A stretch of 64,000 bases of DNA from JACVRW01 sp963837445 (GCA_963837445.1 CAWINK010000021.1:496001-560000); one strand, 5' to 3'. Positions 42,287-51,153 are shown, counted from the stretch's first letter. Notes: generated by a model from the letters alone, not told the origin. Program-made: numbers and translations.

Positions 42287-43219
42287 CTAGCGACGCGTCG
42301 CGCGCACATCTGAGCGCGCGAGCGCACGTCGGCGGGCGGCTGCGCGCCGCTTCGCAGCACGACGCTTGGCGGCACGGCGCTTCGCGCGCTGATTCTTCGC
42401 GCGCGTGCTGCGTGCGGTGCTCACGCCGCCCGTCGCGTTCGCCGCGATCCAGGGCCGCAGGGTGTCGTCTGCGACGCGACCGTAGACGCCCGGCTTGCCC
42501 GGCCGCGCGCAACCCTCGCCGAAGCTCGTGGTCCCTACCACTCGAAGGGCACCCGCGGACGTGCGTCCGAACATGGGGCCACCCGAGTCGCCCTGGCAGG
42601 TGTCAACGCGGCCTTCCGGGAACCCGGCACAGACCATCGTCGCCGCGTCGAAGTCGCTGTAGGCGCCACCGCAATATGCGTCGGTCGTGATCGGCACCTG
42701 CGCCTCCTGGAGGTTGTCCGGCAGGTCGCCCCCCTCCTCGGTCGCGCCCCAGCCGACGATCGTCTCGAGCGTGCCGGCCGTCCAGAGGCTGCGCTCGCCG
42801 GCGCCGGCCACCTGCGTGGGCGCCATGGTCGAGTTGCTCGAGAGCTGAAGCAGGGAGATGTCGTAGCCGGACGTGAGCAGATAGTCCGGGTGCATCACGA
42901 CCCGGCTCACGGTGCGCGTCTCGCCGTCGCTCTGCGTGACACCACCGATGCGCACGTTGATGAGCTGGGGCGGCCAGCTCGCGGGCGTCGCGACCGCGGC
43001 ACCCGTGACGCTGCTGCAGTGCCCGGCGCTGAGCACCCAGTTCGGAGTGATCAGCGTGCCGGTGCACAGAAACGGCCCGAACGTGATCTCGGCAACCGAC
43101 GGATACTCGCCCGGACTCGCATTCCCGCCGCCGACGACGGCGGACGAAGGCGCGGCGGCCGCACCAAGCAGCGCGGCGGCGGTGACGGACACGGCAAGAA
43201 CCCGGCGAAAAGCGCTCAT
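42287..43219 (-). CDS. Secreted trypsin-like (S1A) serine protease with Lys/Arg-rich tail
   Basis: A 310-residue protein with a signal peptide (about 1-27), then VVGGGNASPGEYPSV at the start of the catalytic domain. Triad: H67 (LSAGHC), D120 (GYDISLLQL), S212 (GDSGGP). D206, six residues before the Ser, predicts cleavage after Arg/Lys. The last 40 residues are highly basic with tandem AKRRA units. The ATG at 43219 is chosen; an upstream ATG at 43264 adds no signal character. Divergent from a P450 gene, with a CRP-like site between. Confidence 0.93.
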   Translation of the reverse strand: MSAFRRVLAVSVTAAALLGAAAAPSSAVVGGGNASPGEYPSVAEITFGPFLCTGTLITPNWVLSAGHCSSVTGAAVATPASWPPQLINVRIGGVTQSDGETRTVSRVVMHPDYLLTSGYDISLLQLSSNSTMAPTQVAGAGERSLWTAGTLETIVGWGATEEGGDLPDNLQEAQVPITTDAYCGGAYSDFDAATMVCAGFPEGRVDTCQGDSGGPMFGRTSAGALRVVGTTSFGEGCARPGKPGVYGRVADDTLRPWIAANATGGVSTARSTRAKNQRAKRRAAKRRAAKRRAAARRRALARSDVRATRR

Positions 43220-43256
43220 GGGTGTTGCAACGAGGCGCAGCGCCGAAACTTGCGTA

Positions 43257-43272
43257 TGTGACATGCGTCACA
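43257..43272. promoter_or_regulatory. CRP/cAMP-receptor-like site TGTGA-CATGCG-TCACA
   Basis: A 16-bp site with both half-sites matching the TGTGA-N6-TCACA consensus exactly. It lies between the divergent trypsin (43219) and P450 (43312) genes. A class III cyclase gene is present at 29268. A CRP homologue is not in the window. Confidence 0.62.
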
Positions 43273-43311
43273 CATCGGTCACGCCTGTCAGGGGCTGGGT
43301 ACATTGCCGAT

Positions 43312-44643
43312 ATGCCCGCAGGGCTTCCGCCAGGGCCGCGACTTCCGAAGACGCTCCAGACGCTCGGCTGGTGGACGCGCACGGTTCCGTTCCTCGAGCA
43401 GTGCCGGACTCGTTACGGGAAGCGCTTCACGCTGCGGCTGCTTCAGAGCCCGCCGTTCGTGCACCTCGCCGATCCCGATGACGTGCGCGAGCTGTTCAAG
43501 GCGCCGCCCGAGGTGCTCCATCCCGGCGAGGGGGCAAAAGTCCTCGAGCCGGTGATCGGCGCGAACTCGGTGATCCTGCTCGACGAGGGCGCTCATCTCA
43601 GCCAGCGCAAGCTGATGCTCCCCGCGTTCCACGGCGAGAAGATGCAGGCGCTGTCGGGGCTGATGGAGGACGTGACCGAGGCCGAAGTGGCGCGCTGGCC
43701 GCGCGACGAGCCGGTGGCCCTCCATCCCCGCCTTCAGGCGCTGACGCTCGAGATCATCCTGCGGGCGGTGTTCGGGCTCGAGGCCGGCAAGCGGCTCGAC
43801 GCGTTGCGCGACCGCCTCACACGGATCCTCGAGTTCGGGTCGAACCCGGCCTCGTTGATCCCGGCACTTCAGCGCGGCCGGACCTGGCGCGAGTTCGAGC
43901 GCCGACGCGCGGACGCCGACGCGCTCATCTACGAGACGATCGACGAGCGTCGCGGCGCGCACAACGGCGACGGTGGCAGCGACGGCAATGACGTGCTGGC
44001 GATGCTGCTGGCGGCGCGTCACGAGGATGGCTCGCCGATGTCGCCCGTCGAGCTGCGCGACGAGCTGATGACCCTGCTGGTGGCGGGCCATGAGACCACC
44101 GCCTCGGAGCTCGCCTGGGCGTTCGAGCGGCTCGCGAGAACGCCGGCTGTGTCCGCCCGGCTCGTGGAGGAGATCGACTCGGGCGACGGCGATGCCTACC
44201 TCACCGCGACGATCCAGGAGACCCTCCGCCATCGCCCGGTGCTGCCGAACTCCGCGCCGCGGCTCACGATGGAACCGGTGGAGATCGGCGGTTGGACGTA
44301 TCCCGAGGGCATCTGCTTGCTCCCGGACGCGTACCTGATCCACCACGACCCGGAGATCTACCCCGAGCCCTACGCCTTCCGGCCCGAGCGCTTCCTGGAC
44401 GAGGGACCCGGCACCTACACCTGGATCCCATTCGGGGGAGGGCGCCGCCGCTGCCTCGGAGCGAGCTTCGCCCAGCTCGAGATGAAGATCGTGCTGCGCG
44501 CCGTCCTCGGGGCGAGCGAGCTGGCCCCGGCCGAGCCCGGCTCGGAGCCCGGGCGCCGGCGCAGTATCACGCTCAGCCCGGGCGCGGGCGCCCGCGCGGT
44601 GCTGCGCGCGCGCCGACCGGCGCGGATGCCCGCGGCGGCGTAG
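43312..44643 (+). CDS. Cytochrome P450
   Basis: A 443-residue P450 from ATG 43312. The I-helix motif AGHETT (258-263), the ExxR motif ETLR (303-306) and the heme loop FGGGRRRCLG (heme ligand C381) are all intact. The long N-terminus (LPPGPRLPKTLQTL) resembles bacterial CYP102/110-like class proteins of about this size. It would hydroxylate a lipophilic substrate with electrons from a ferredoxin; one ferredoxin gene is at 25819. The 3' end runs directly into palindrome copy B. Confidence 0.95.
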   Translation: MPAGLPPGPRLPKTLQTLGWWTRTVPFLEQCRTRYGKRFTLRLLQSPPFVHLADPDDVRELFKAPPEVLHPGEGAKVLEPVIGANSVILLDEGAHLSQRKLMLPAFHGEKMQALSGLMEDVTEAEVARWPRDEPVALHPRLQALTLEIILRAVFGLEAGKRLDALRDRLTRILEFGSNPASLIPALQRGRTWREFERRRADADALIYETIDERRGAHNGDGGSDGNDVLAMLLAARHEDGSPMSPVELRDELMTLLVAGHETTASELAWAFERLARTPAVSARLVEEIDSGDGDAYLTATIQETLRHRPVLPNSAPRLTMEPVEIGGWTYPEGICLLPDAYLIHHDPEIYPEPYAFRPERFLDEGPGTYTWIPFGGGRRRCLGASFAQLEMKIVLRAVLGASELAPAEPGSEPGRRRSITLSPGAGARAVLRARRPARMPAAA

Positions 44644-44647
44644 GAGG

Positions 44648-44698
44648 TCGAGGGTCCTGCCTAGGGCTTGGATACCAAGCCTAGAACAGGACGGTCGA
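44648..44698. repeat. 51-bp dispersed palindromic element, copy B
   Basis: Same architecture as copy A (12380-12430), opposite orientation: TCGA ends, GTCCTG (44654-44659) pairing with CAGGAC (44687-44692), inner CTAGGGCTTGG pairing with CCAAGCCTAG around a short loop. It begins 5 bp after the P450 stop and lies before the convergent VOC gene at 44737. The stems are conserved but the loop differs from copy A. Confidence 0.8.
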
Positions 44699-44705
44699 GG
44701 GAAAA

Positions 44706-44732
44706 CCAACCCTTCACCGCTGCAGTAAGCGC
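44706..44732 (-). repeat. 27-bp dispersed module, copy 2 (adjacent to palindrome copy B)
   Basis: Reverse complement is 25/27 identical to 33910-33936, beginning GCGCTTACTGCAGCGGTGAA. It lies 7 bp beyond palindrome copy B and a few bases before the VOC gene's stop. A degenerate form also precedes copy A, so the two modules may form one composite element. Confidence 0.65.
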
Positions 44733-44736
44733 CGGG

Positions 44737-45132
44737 CTACTCGGCCGCCGGCTGAGCGCCGGGCCGGTACGTCCCGAAGCTCCAGAGGTTGCCCTCCGGG
44801 TCGCGGGCCGTGTACTCGCGCGAGCCGTAGTCCTGATCGGCGAGCTCGCGCTCGATCGTGGCGCCGGCATCGCGGGCGCGCGCGTGGTGCGCGTCCGGGT
44901 CGTCGACCACCACGTAGAGCGAGTAACGGCCCGCCCCCTGGTTAAAGCGCGCCTCTCCCTCATTCGTGGAGCCGAGCATCACGTACTCGTCGCCGAGCTT
45001 CAGCTCGGCGTGGCCGACGCCGCCGTGCTCGCCGTCGTGGACCGCGTGCCGCTCGAAGCCGAAGGCGCGCTCGAGGAATTCGATTGCCGCGTGAGCGTCG
45101 TCGTATTTGAGGGTCGGATAGATGCTCTGCAT
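44737..45132 (-). CDS. VOC-superfamily (glyoxalase/bleomycin-resistance-like) protein
   Basis: A 131-residue single-module VOC protein from ATG 45132 beginning MQSIYPTLKYDDAHAAIEFL. It contains HAELKLGDEYVMLGS and the final REYTARDPEGNLWSFGTY typical of the family. Metal-binding positions are plausible at His and Glu, but the enzyme class cannot be fixed. Divergent from cfa. Confidence 0.87.
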   Translation of the reverse strand: MQSIYPTLKYDDAHAAIEFLERAFGFERHAVHDGEHGGVGHAELKLGDEYVMLGSTNEGEARFNQGAGRYSLYVVVDDPDAHHARARDAGATIERELADQDYGSREYTARDPEGNLWSFGTYRPGAQPAAE

Positions 45133-45160
45133 AGCCCAGGACGCTACCTTTGCCCACCCC

Positions 45161-46369
45161 ATGCTCTCTAACACCCGACCGTTCATCGACGAACTGGAGC
45201 GTGCGCTGCCGTCGCGCCCCTTCGCCGTGGAGTTCTGGGACGGCACACGGCTCGCCTCCACGAACGGCGGAGGGCCCACCTTCAGCGTGCGCTCCCCGGA
45301 CGCGCTCGCGCACGCATTGCGTGCCCCCGGCCAGCTCGGCCTCGGTCGCGCCTACGTGTCGGGCGAACTGGTCGTGGACGATCTCGACGACGTGCTCGAG
45401 CTGCTCGACAGCTGGGAGCCGCCGCCGCTCGACCGCCGCGCCCGCGCGCGCCTCGCCGTTGCCGCGGTCCGTGCGACCGGCCTCGTCCGCCCGCCGGCGG
45501 TGCCGACCGCGGAGCTCCGCCCTCGCGGCCGGCGCCACAGCCCGGAGCGCGACGCCCGCTCGGTGCGCCACCACTACGACGTGTCGAACGACTTCTTCCG
45601 GCTCATGCTGGGCGAGTCGATGACCTACAGCTGCGCCCTGTTCTCACGCGGCGCGACCACGCTCGAGGAAGCACAGGAGGCGAAGCTCGAGCTGGTCTGC
45701 ACGAAGCTCGCGCTCAGCTCAGGCCAGCGCGTGCTCGACATCGGCTGCGGCTGGGGCAGCTTCGCGCTCCACGCCGCCGCGAACCACGGTGTGCACGTGG
45801 TGGGCATCACGCTGTCGGAGCCCCAGGCCGCGCTCGCGCGCCGGCGCGCCGAGGAGCGCGGCCTCGCGGACCGCGTGGACATCAGGGTGATGGACTACCG
45901 CGACCTCGGCGGCGCGCCGTTCGACGCGGTGGCGAGCATCGGGATGGTCGAGCACGTGGGCTCCAACCAGATCGACGTCTACGCACGCCAGCTGGCACGG
46001 CTCGTGAAGCCCGGCGGGCGCGTGCTGAACCACGGCATCGCGCGGCTGCGCGTGGGCGATCCCGAGGCGGGCCCGTTCTCGGAGCGCTACGTGTTCCCCG
46101 ACGCCGCCCCGCTGCACGTCTCCCGCATCCAGCTCGCGCTCGAGCGGGCCGGGCTCGAGACCGAGCACGTGGAGGGCCTGCGGAGCGACTATGCCGAGAC
46201 GCTTCGCCACTGGGCGGCGAACGTGGACGGGAACCTCAAGGAGGCCACCCGCCTCGCCGGTGCCGAGCGCGTCCGGGTCTGGCGGCTCTACCTGCGCGCC
46301 GCGCGGCGCGGCTTCGAGAGTGGTTTCACGTCGGTCTATCAGGTGCGCTGCAGGCGGCCTACGGGCTGA
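45161..46369 (+). CDS. cfa: Cyclopropane-fatty-acyl-phospholipid synthase family methyltransferase
   Basis: A 402-residue enzyme. The N-terminal lipid-binding part is followed by HHYDVSNDFFRLMLGESMTY, the strong Cfa signature, and SAM motif I VLDIGCGWGSFALHAA (191-206). IGMVEHVGSNQIDVYARQLA is also typical. It transfers a methylene group from SAM to an unsaturated acyl chain in membrane phospholipid. ATG 45161 is preferred over a leader that lacks homology. The 3' end overlaps a convergent SGNH gene by 11 bp. Confidence 0.93.
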   Translation: MLSNTRPFIDELERALPSRPFAVEFWDGTRLASTNGGGPTFSVRSPDALAHALRAPGQLGLGRAYVSGELVVDDLDDVLELLDSWEPPPLDRRARARLAVAAVRATGLVRPPAVPTAELRPRGRRHSPERDARSVRHHYDVSNDFFRLMLGESMTYSCALFSRGATTLEEAQEAKLELVCTKLALSSGQRVLDIGCGWGSFALHAAANHGVHVVGITLSEPQAALARRRAEERGLADRVDIRVMDYRDLGGAPFDAVASIGMVEHVGSNQIDVYARQLARLVKPGGRVLNHGIARLRVGDPEAGPFSERYVFPDAAPLHVSRIQLALERAGLETEHVEGLRSDYAETLRHWAANVDGNLKEATRLAGAERVRVWRLYLRAARRGFESGFTSVYQVRCRRPTG

Positions 46370-47207
46370 GAGCGGTAGACAGGAGCGCGGAGGCGCCCAT
46401 CATCCCGCCCAGGTTGGGGTGCACCGGCGCGGCAGCGTTCGCCGGCACGGCCGGTTCGACCCAGCGGATGGCGGGCGCCTGGCAGGCGTCGTGGCCGACG
46501 CTCGCCGCGTACCAGTCGATCAGCTCGGCGCCAGCGGCCGCCGCCTGCGTCGCGAGCATCGCGTTCAGCTCCTCCTGCTTCGCGCGCAGGTAGGGCACGT
46601 CGCCCTCGGTGATCGGCATCTGCGGCCAGCAGCCGGGTCCGGTGTGCGGCAGGATCGCGGCGTAGTTCACCGCGAGGACGCGCGCCGTGGGCGAGCGGTC
46701 CCTGATGCCCTGGAACACGGCCGCCACGAGCGGGGCCGTGGCCTGGATCCGCTCGCTGATCTCGTCGCGGCCGTCCACGACGTAGCGGTCCTGGCAGGGC
46801 GTGCCCTCGGGCGAGTCGCTGAAGCAGTCCTCCGCGATGCCCGAGAAGCCGATGTCGTTGCCGCCGATTTGGAGCGTGACGATGTCCGTGGTGGCGCTCA
46901 GCCGGTCGAACTGGGGCGGGTTCGGCCCGTCCGGGGACACGCCCTGCGGATTGGTCATGTCCTCGGTCTCGGCGCCGCTGCAGCTGGCGTCGTTCAACGA
47001 AAGACCGAGGTCGCGCGCGGTGAGGTTCGGGAAGTTGTTGTTCGACTTCAGGCAGCCGAACAGCGGCACCTGAAGCGGGATCACCGGCCCCGCGGTGTAC
47101 GAGTCGCCGAGCGACACGTACTCCTCAGCCGCCGAAGCCGGGGCCGCCAGGCCCAGCATCGCGATCAGCACAACCAGTAGCGCCCGTCCCCGCGTGATCA
47201 TGCGCAC
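46359..47207 (-). CDS. Secreted SGNH/GDSL-family lipase/esterase
   Basis: A 282-residue protein with signal peptide (about 1-27, ending ASAAEE). The SGNH blocks are visible: GDSYTAG (block I Ser), IGGNDIGF (block III), and HPNLGG (block V His). Six or more Cys suggest disulfides, as in secreted actinobacterial SGNH esterases. It probably hydrolyses lipid or glycan esters outside the cell. ATG at 47207; a second ATG at 47201 is also possible. Confidence 0.93.
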   Translation of the reverse strand: MRMITRGRALLVVLIAMLGLAAPASAAEEYVSLGDSYTAGPVIPLQVPLFGCLKSNNNFPNLTARDLGLSLNDASCSGAETEDMTNPQGVSPDGPNPPQFDRLSATTDIVTLQIGGNDIGFSGIAEDCFSDSPEGTPCQDRYVVDGRDEISERIQATAPLVAAVFQGIRDRSPTARVLAVNYAAILPHTGPGCWPQMPITEGDVPYLRAKQEELNAMLATQAAAAGAELIDWYAASVGHDACQAPAIRWVEPAVPANAAAPVHPNLGGMMGASALLSTALSP

Positions 47208-47253
47208 GTTGTTCCCAGGTCCTGAGCCCGCGTAACGGAGAACGGCTGTCCCG

Positions 47254-48102
47254 CTAGGCGAGCATCGCGAGCACGCGGTCGGCCACGAGCTCGGGCTTCT
47301 CGTCGACGACGAAGTGCCCCACGTCGGGCACGAGCTCGAGCTCGAGCGCGTCGGTCTGAGCAGCCGAGTGTTGGGCGCCCCGGGTGGTGATCACCACGTC
47401 ATCGGTCCCGAACATCAGCCGTGTCGGCACCCGCAGGTCCGAGGCCGAATAGCGCCCTCGCAGCAGCACGGGGAGCTCTCGCAGGAAGAAGCTGCGATAC
47501 AGGCGCTCGGTCGCCCGGCCGCGCTCGCCCGCTAGCCGGCCGACGAAGGCATCCACGTCGGCGGGCGCAAGTCCCGCGTCGCGAAGGCCGCGGGCGGCGA
47601 AGCCGCGTCCCAGCCGGCCACCGCCCAGACCGCGCGTGGCGAGCACGGGCATATATATGAAGCGCCACGCGTCGAGCAGCCTGCGTCGCTCGGTCGGGGG
47701 CCACGGCGGCAGCACGTTCAGAGCCAGGAAGCTCTCGATCCGGTCGGGCTGCTCCAGGGCCAGCATGAAGCCGATGTAGCCGCCCCAGTCGTGTCCGGCG
47801 AGCGTGACGCGCTCGAGCCCGAGAGCGTCGAGCAGTGCGAGCACGTCGCGCTTCAGCTGGTCCTTCTCGTAGCCGCGCTCGGGCACCTCGGTCCAGCCGA
47901 AGCCGCGCAGATCAGGGCAGATCACACGCGCGTGCGGCGCCACGAGCGGGATCACGTCCCGCCACTCGTACCAGTGCTGCGGCCAGCCGTGCAGAAGCAC
48001 GACGGGCGGGCCTTCGCCCGCGGTCGCTACATGCGTCCGCAGGCCGCCGGCGTCAACGAACTCGTGGTCGACGCCTGCTACGTGAGGGATGTCGGCGCTC
48101 AC
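47254..48102 (-). CDS. Alpha/beta-hydrolase, epoxide-hydrolase/dehalogenase-like
   Basis: A 282-residue enzyme with HGWPQHWYEWR (oxyanion HGWP at 38-41), nucleophile D105 in AGHDWGGYIG and base His in DVGHFVVDEKP. An Asp in the nucleophile elbow points to epoxide hydrolase or haloalkane dehalogenase rather than an esterase. The cap domain is about 130-205. Cytoplasmic. Its start overlaps the end of the DEAD-box helicase gene by about 50 bp. Confidence 0.9.
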   Translation of the reverse strand: MSADIPHVAGVDHEFVDAGGLRTHVATAGEGPPVVLLHGWPQHWYEWRDVIPLVAPHARVICPDLRGFGWTEVPERGYEKDQLKRDVLALLDALGLERVTLAGHDWGGYIGFMLALEQPDRIESFLALNVLPPWPPTERRRLLDAWRFIYMPVLATRGLGGGRLGRGFAARGLRDAGLAPADVDAFVGRLAGERGRATERLYRSFFLRELPVLLRGRYSASDLRVPTRLMFGTDDVVITTRGAQHSAAQTDALELELVPDVGHFVVDEKPELVADRVLAMLA

Positions 48103-49249
48103 CGTGGCGCACCACGCTACTCGGACGCGATGACTTCAGGCCGCTCTCCTCGAACTGCGTGTGCAGCCTCAGCTCGTGCGCGATCTTGCCGATGTCGTGC
48201 GCCTGGTCGTGCATGACGAACGTGACGCCCACGCCGGTGCGGCCCGCGCGGGCTGTGCGGCCGATGCGGTGCACGTAGCTGTCGCGGTCCTCGGGGGCGT
48301 CGAAGTTCACGACCTGCGTGATGTCGTCCACGTCGATGCCGCGCGCGGCCACGTCGGTGGCCACGAGCGCGGCCACGTCGCCCTTGTGGAAGCGCCTGAG
48401 GGCCTTCTCGCGCTGTGACTGTGACTTGTCGCCGTGCATGGCCGCAGCCTCGACACCGCGCTTGGCCAGCCGCTTGACGAGCCGGTCGGCGCCGCGCTTG
48501 GTGCGCACGAACACGAGCGTGCGACCCGCGTCGGCGCCGCGCAGGACGCGCACCAGCGAGTCGAGCTTGTCCTCGTGGGCGACAGCGAGGAAACGGTGCT
48601 GAATGTCGACGCGCGCGTCGGCCTGGTTCGAATGCTCATGCCGGCGCGCATCGCGGGTGTATTCCGCCGCGATGCGGCCGGCCTCTCCTTCGAGTGTCGC
48701 GGAGAGAAAGAGGGTCTGACGGTCACGCGGCACCTGGGCCACGATGCGGTCGACGGCAGGGCGGAAGCCCATGTCGAGCATCCGGTCGGCCTCGTCGAGC
48801 GCGAGCACCTTGACGCGGTCGAGCCGGACCGCGCCGCGCGCGATCAGGTCCTCGAGCCGGCCGGGCGTGGCGACGATGATGTGCGCCTTGCGCGCGAGCT
48901 TCGACTGACGCTCGATCCCCACGCCGCCGTAGACGGCGGCAACGGAGAGCGCGCGAGCGGCCGCGATGTCGCGGATCTCCTCGACGATCTGGCTGGCCAG
49001 CTCGCGCGTCGGCGCGAGCACGAGCGCCGCGGCGCGGGGGTCCGTGGCCTCGATCAGGTCCACCAGCGGGACACCCAGTGCGAGCGTCTTGCCCGATCCG
49101 GTCGGGGACTTCACGAGCACGTCGTGTCCGGCCAGCACGTCGGGGATAACCGACGCCTGAACGGGAAACGGACTCTCCAGGCCGCGCCCCATGAGGGTTC
49201 GTGCGACCACCGGCGATACGCCGAGGTCGGCGAAGGACTGCTTGTTCAT
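48053..49249 (-). CDS. DEAD-box ATP-dependent RNA helicase
   Basis: A 398-residue helicase with Q-motif FADLGVSPVVARTLMGRG, Walker A SPTGSGKT (about 48-55), DEAD box in LALDEADRMLDMGF, SAT in LFLSATLE, and domain-2 motifs IDVDDITQVVNFDAPEDRDS and HRIGRTARAGR. The last 30 residues are basic. It unwinds RNA in ribosome assembly or mRNA turnover. It overlaps the hydrolase to its 3' side. Confidence 0.95.
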   Translation of the reverse strand: MNKQSFADLGVSPVVARTLMGRGLESPFPVQASVIPDVLAGHDVLVKSPTGSGKTLALGVPLVDLIEATDPRAAALVLAPTRELASQIVEEIRDIAAARALSVAAVYGGVGIERQSKLARKAHIIVATPGRLEDLIARGAVRLDRVKVLALDEADRMLDMGFRPAVDRIVAQVPRDRQTLFLSATLEGEAGRIAAEYTRDARRHEHSNQADARVDIQHRFLAVAHEDKLDSLVRVLRGADAGRTLVFVRTKRGADRLVKRLAKRGVEAAAMHGDKSQSQREKALRRFHKGDVAALVATDVAARGIDVDDITQVVNFDAPEDRDSYVHRIGRTARAGRTGVGVTFVMHDQAHDIGKIAHELRLHTQFEESGLKSSRPSSVVRHGERRHPSRSRRRPRVR

Positions 49250-49421
49250 TCTGCTCCTGACGGCGGCCGTGCAAATACGACCGCTAGCTATCTGGGAGAT
49301 TCACTTGACCCAGATCGCAATGCCATCGGAGACGAGAACCTCGCGGGCAACGGCGTCACCCACTTGGGGGACGGTAGCAGGCGTGTAACTAGACACAGAC
49401 TTCTTGGGTAGGGTCCTGCAA

Positions 49422-50390
49422 GTGACTACGCAGCTCCTCGCAGAGCCGACTGGACCCGCCGGGCCCTCGGCAGACGACATTCAGCCGGTCAAGAACGAGA
49501 CGGCGGACAGGATCGCCACGGGCACGATTACCGCGCTTCCGTTCATCGCGCTCGGGATCGTCTGCTGGCAGCTCTGGAACGACCTGCTGCACTGGAGCGA
49601 CGTCGCGGTCTTCCTGATCATGTACGTGGTCTGCGCGATGGGCGTGACCGTGGGCTTCCACCGCCACCTCACCCACCGCAGCTTCAAGGCGAAGACGCCG
49701 GTGCGCGCCGCGCTCACCGCGGCTGGCTCGATTGCGATCGAGGGCCCGGTGATCTCCTGGGTGGCCGACCATCGCAAGCATCATGCGTTCTCCGACCAGG
49801 AGGGCGACCCTCACAGCCCCCACGTCGGGCACGGCAGCGGGTGGAGCGGCGCCATCCGCGGGCTCTTCCACGCACACGTCGGCTGGCTGTTCATCCACAC
49901 CCAGCGCGGCAAGCGCGACCGCTACGCGCCGGACCTGATCGCCGACCCGACGATCAGCTTCTTCGATCGGACCTTCCTGTTCTGGGTGTTTGCCGGGCTC
50001 GCGCTGCCGTTCGGTCTCGGCTACCTCATCGGCGGGTCGCTCGGCACCGCGCTCACGGGGCTGCTCTGGGGTGGCGGGGTCCGCATGCTCGTCGTGCACC
50101 ACGTGACCTACAGCATCAATTCGCTCTGCCACTTCTTCGGCCGGCGTGACTACGACACCGGTGACGAGTCGCGCAACCTCGCCTGGCTGTCGCTGTTCAC
50201 GTTCGGGGAGTCGTGGCACAACAACCACCACGCGTTTCCCACCTCGGCCGCGCACGGCCTGCGGCGCTGGCAGATCGACCCTTCGTGGATGGTGATCCGG
50301 ACGCTCGAGGCAATGGGCCTCGCGTGGGACGTCGTGCGCGTGGACGAGCGCCGGCGAGAGCGCAAGGCGCTTCCCGCCGACGCCGCCTAG
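49422..50390 (+). CDS. Acyl-CoA/fatty-acid desaturase (membrane)
   Basis: A 322-residue desaturase with at least four membrane helices and three His boxes: HRHLTH, HRKHH and HNNHH, which bind the di-iron centre. It introduces a double bond into an acyl chain, most likely at delta-9. GTG 49422 is chosen; the frame continues upstream to 49404 through a TTG. It may act on the same lipids as the cyclopropane synthase at 45161. A structured hairpin follows the gene. Confidence 0.93.
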   Translation: MTTQLLAEPTGPAGPSADDIQPVKNETADRIATGTITALPFIALGIVCWQLWNDLLHWSDVAVFLIMYVVCAMGVTVGFHRHLTHRSFKAKTPVRAALTAAGSIAIEGPVISWVADHRKHHAFSDQEGDPHSPHVGHGSGWSGAIRGLFHAHVGWLFIHTQRGKRDRYAPDLIADPTISFFDRTFLFWVFAGLALPFGLGYLIGGSLGTALTGLLWGGGVRMLVVHHVTYSINSLCHFFGRRDYDTGDESRNLAWLSLFTFGESWHNNHHAFPTSAAHGLRRWQIDPSWMVIRTLEAMGLAWDVVRVDERRRERKALPADAA

Positions 50391-50424
50391 CGCGCCGTCA
50401 GTCGGCCTTCGGCTCGAGCGGCCG

Positions 50425-50469
50425 GGTGGCAGAGAATCGTTGCGTTTTTCGCACCGTTTTCCTGCCACC
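50425..50469. terminator. Nested hairpin downstream of the desaturase
   Basis: GGTGGCAG (50425-50432) pairs with CTGCCACC (50462-50469). Inside sits a second stem, TGCG-TTTTT-CGCA. It lies in the 253-bp gap after the desaturase. A terminator or a small structured RNA are both possible. No gene seen in the rest of the gap. Confidence 0.55.
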
Positions 50470-50643
50470 TGGCGTTCCGGCCCCTTCAATGCCGTGGCTA
50501 GCCCTCCCGGCCCCCTCCGGGAAGCGACATCCGGACGGTACGGGTAACCGTCGATAGTCTCTGTGGTGCAGCAACCACCGTCGGATGCTCTGCTCCTCGC
50601 ATCTCCCTGTGGTCAAACCCGGGGGGCAGTTTGGAAGCGTTCG

Positions 50644-50850
50644 ATGAGCGAAGCCGCTTGGAAAGCCGAGAAGGAGCGCATCGCCCAGCGCAACGAGGAG
50701 ACTCGCAAGGCGGGCAAGAAGGAGCGCGAGACGCAGGAGCGCGAGCGCGCGGAGCGTCGGCGCGTGGCAGCGGCCGCTCGTGACGAGGCCGGACGTGCAA
50801 GCCGCAAGAGCTCGAGCGCCCGCAAGGCCCAGAGCGACCGCAGGACCTAG
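50644..50850 (+). CDS. Small highly charged hypothetical protein
   Basis: A 68-residue protein starting MSEAAWKAEKERIAQRNEET. It is almost entirely Lys, Arg, Glu and Ala, likely one long helix with a basic end, possibly nucleic-acid binding. No family recognised. ATG at 50644 is taken. It overlaps the 3' end of azlD by 4 bp. Confidence 0.55.
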   Translation: MSEAAWKAEKERIAQRNEETRKAGKKERETQERERAERRRVAAAARDEAGRASRKSSSARKAQSDRRT

Positions 50851-51153
50851 AGCGCCCGAAGCGCCGCGGTGACGGCCGCGGCGGCCACCACGCAGGCCAC
50901 GATGGAGCCGGAGCGCCAGATCACGACGCCGCCGACTGCGACGCCGGCCGTGTCGGCCTCGAGCCCCAGGCGGTCACCCTCGGCGAATGCCTGCGTCGCG
51001 ACGAGCGCGGCGAGAAGCGCCGGCGAGAGCAGGATCACGACGCTCGTGAACCAGGTCGGCAGCTCGCGACCGCCCAGCGCGACCGGTCCGAGCGGCCTTG
51101 ATGGCCGCTGTCACGAGCGCGCAGCCGGCGATCGTTATCGCAGCCGTGCTCAC
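50847..51153 (-). pseudogene. azlD: AzlD-family branched-chain amino-acid transport protein, one frameshift
   Basis: The N-terminus from GTG 51153 (STAAITIAGCALVTAAIK) and the C-terminal half (GGRELPTWFTSVVILLSPAL) are in different frames, with the shift near 51094. Joined they give a normal AzlD of about 100 residues with three or four membrane helices. The start overlaps the azlC stop (GTGA). AzlCD is thought to export branched-chain amino acids. Confidence 0.75.

Noticed and set aside
44668..45171. Plus-strand frame starting inside palindrome copy B
   Set aside because: It is antisense to the VOC gene; the apparent similarity to another frame comes from the shared 27-bp DNA module, not from a protein.
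49389..50489. 366-residue minus-strand frame opposite the desaturase
   Set aside because: The plus strand encodes three intact His boxes; the antisense frame is low-complexity without motifs.
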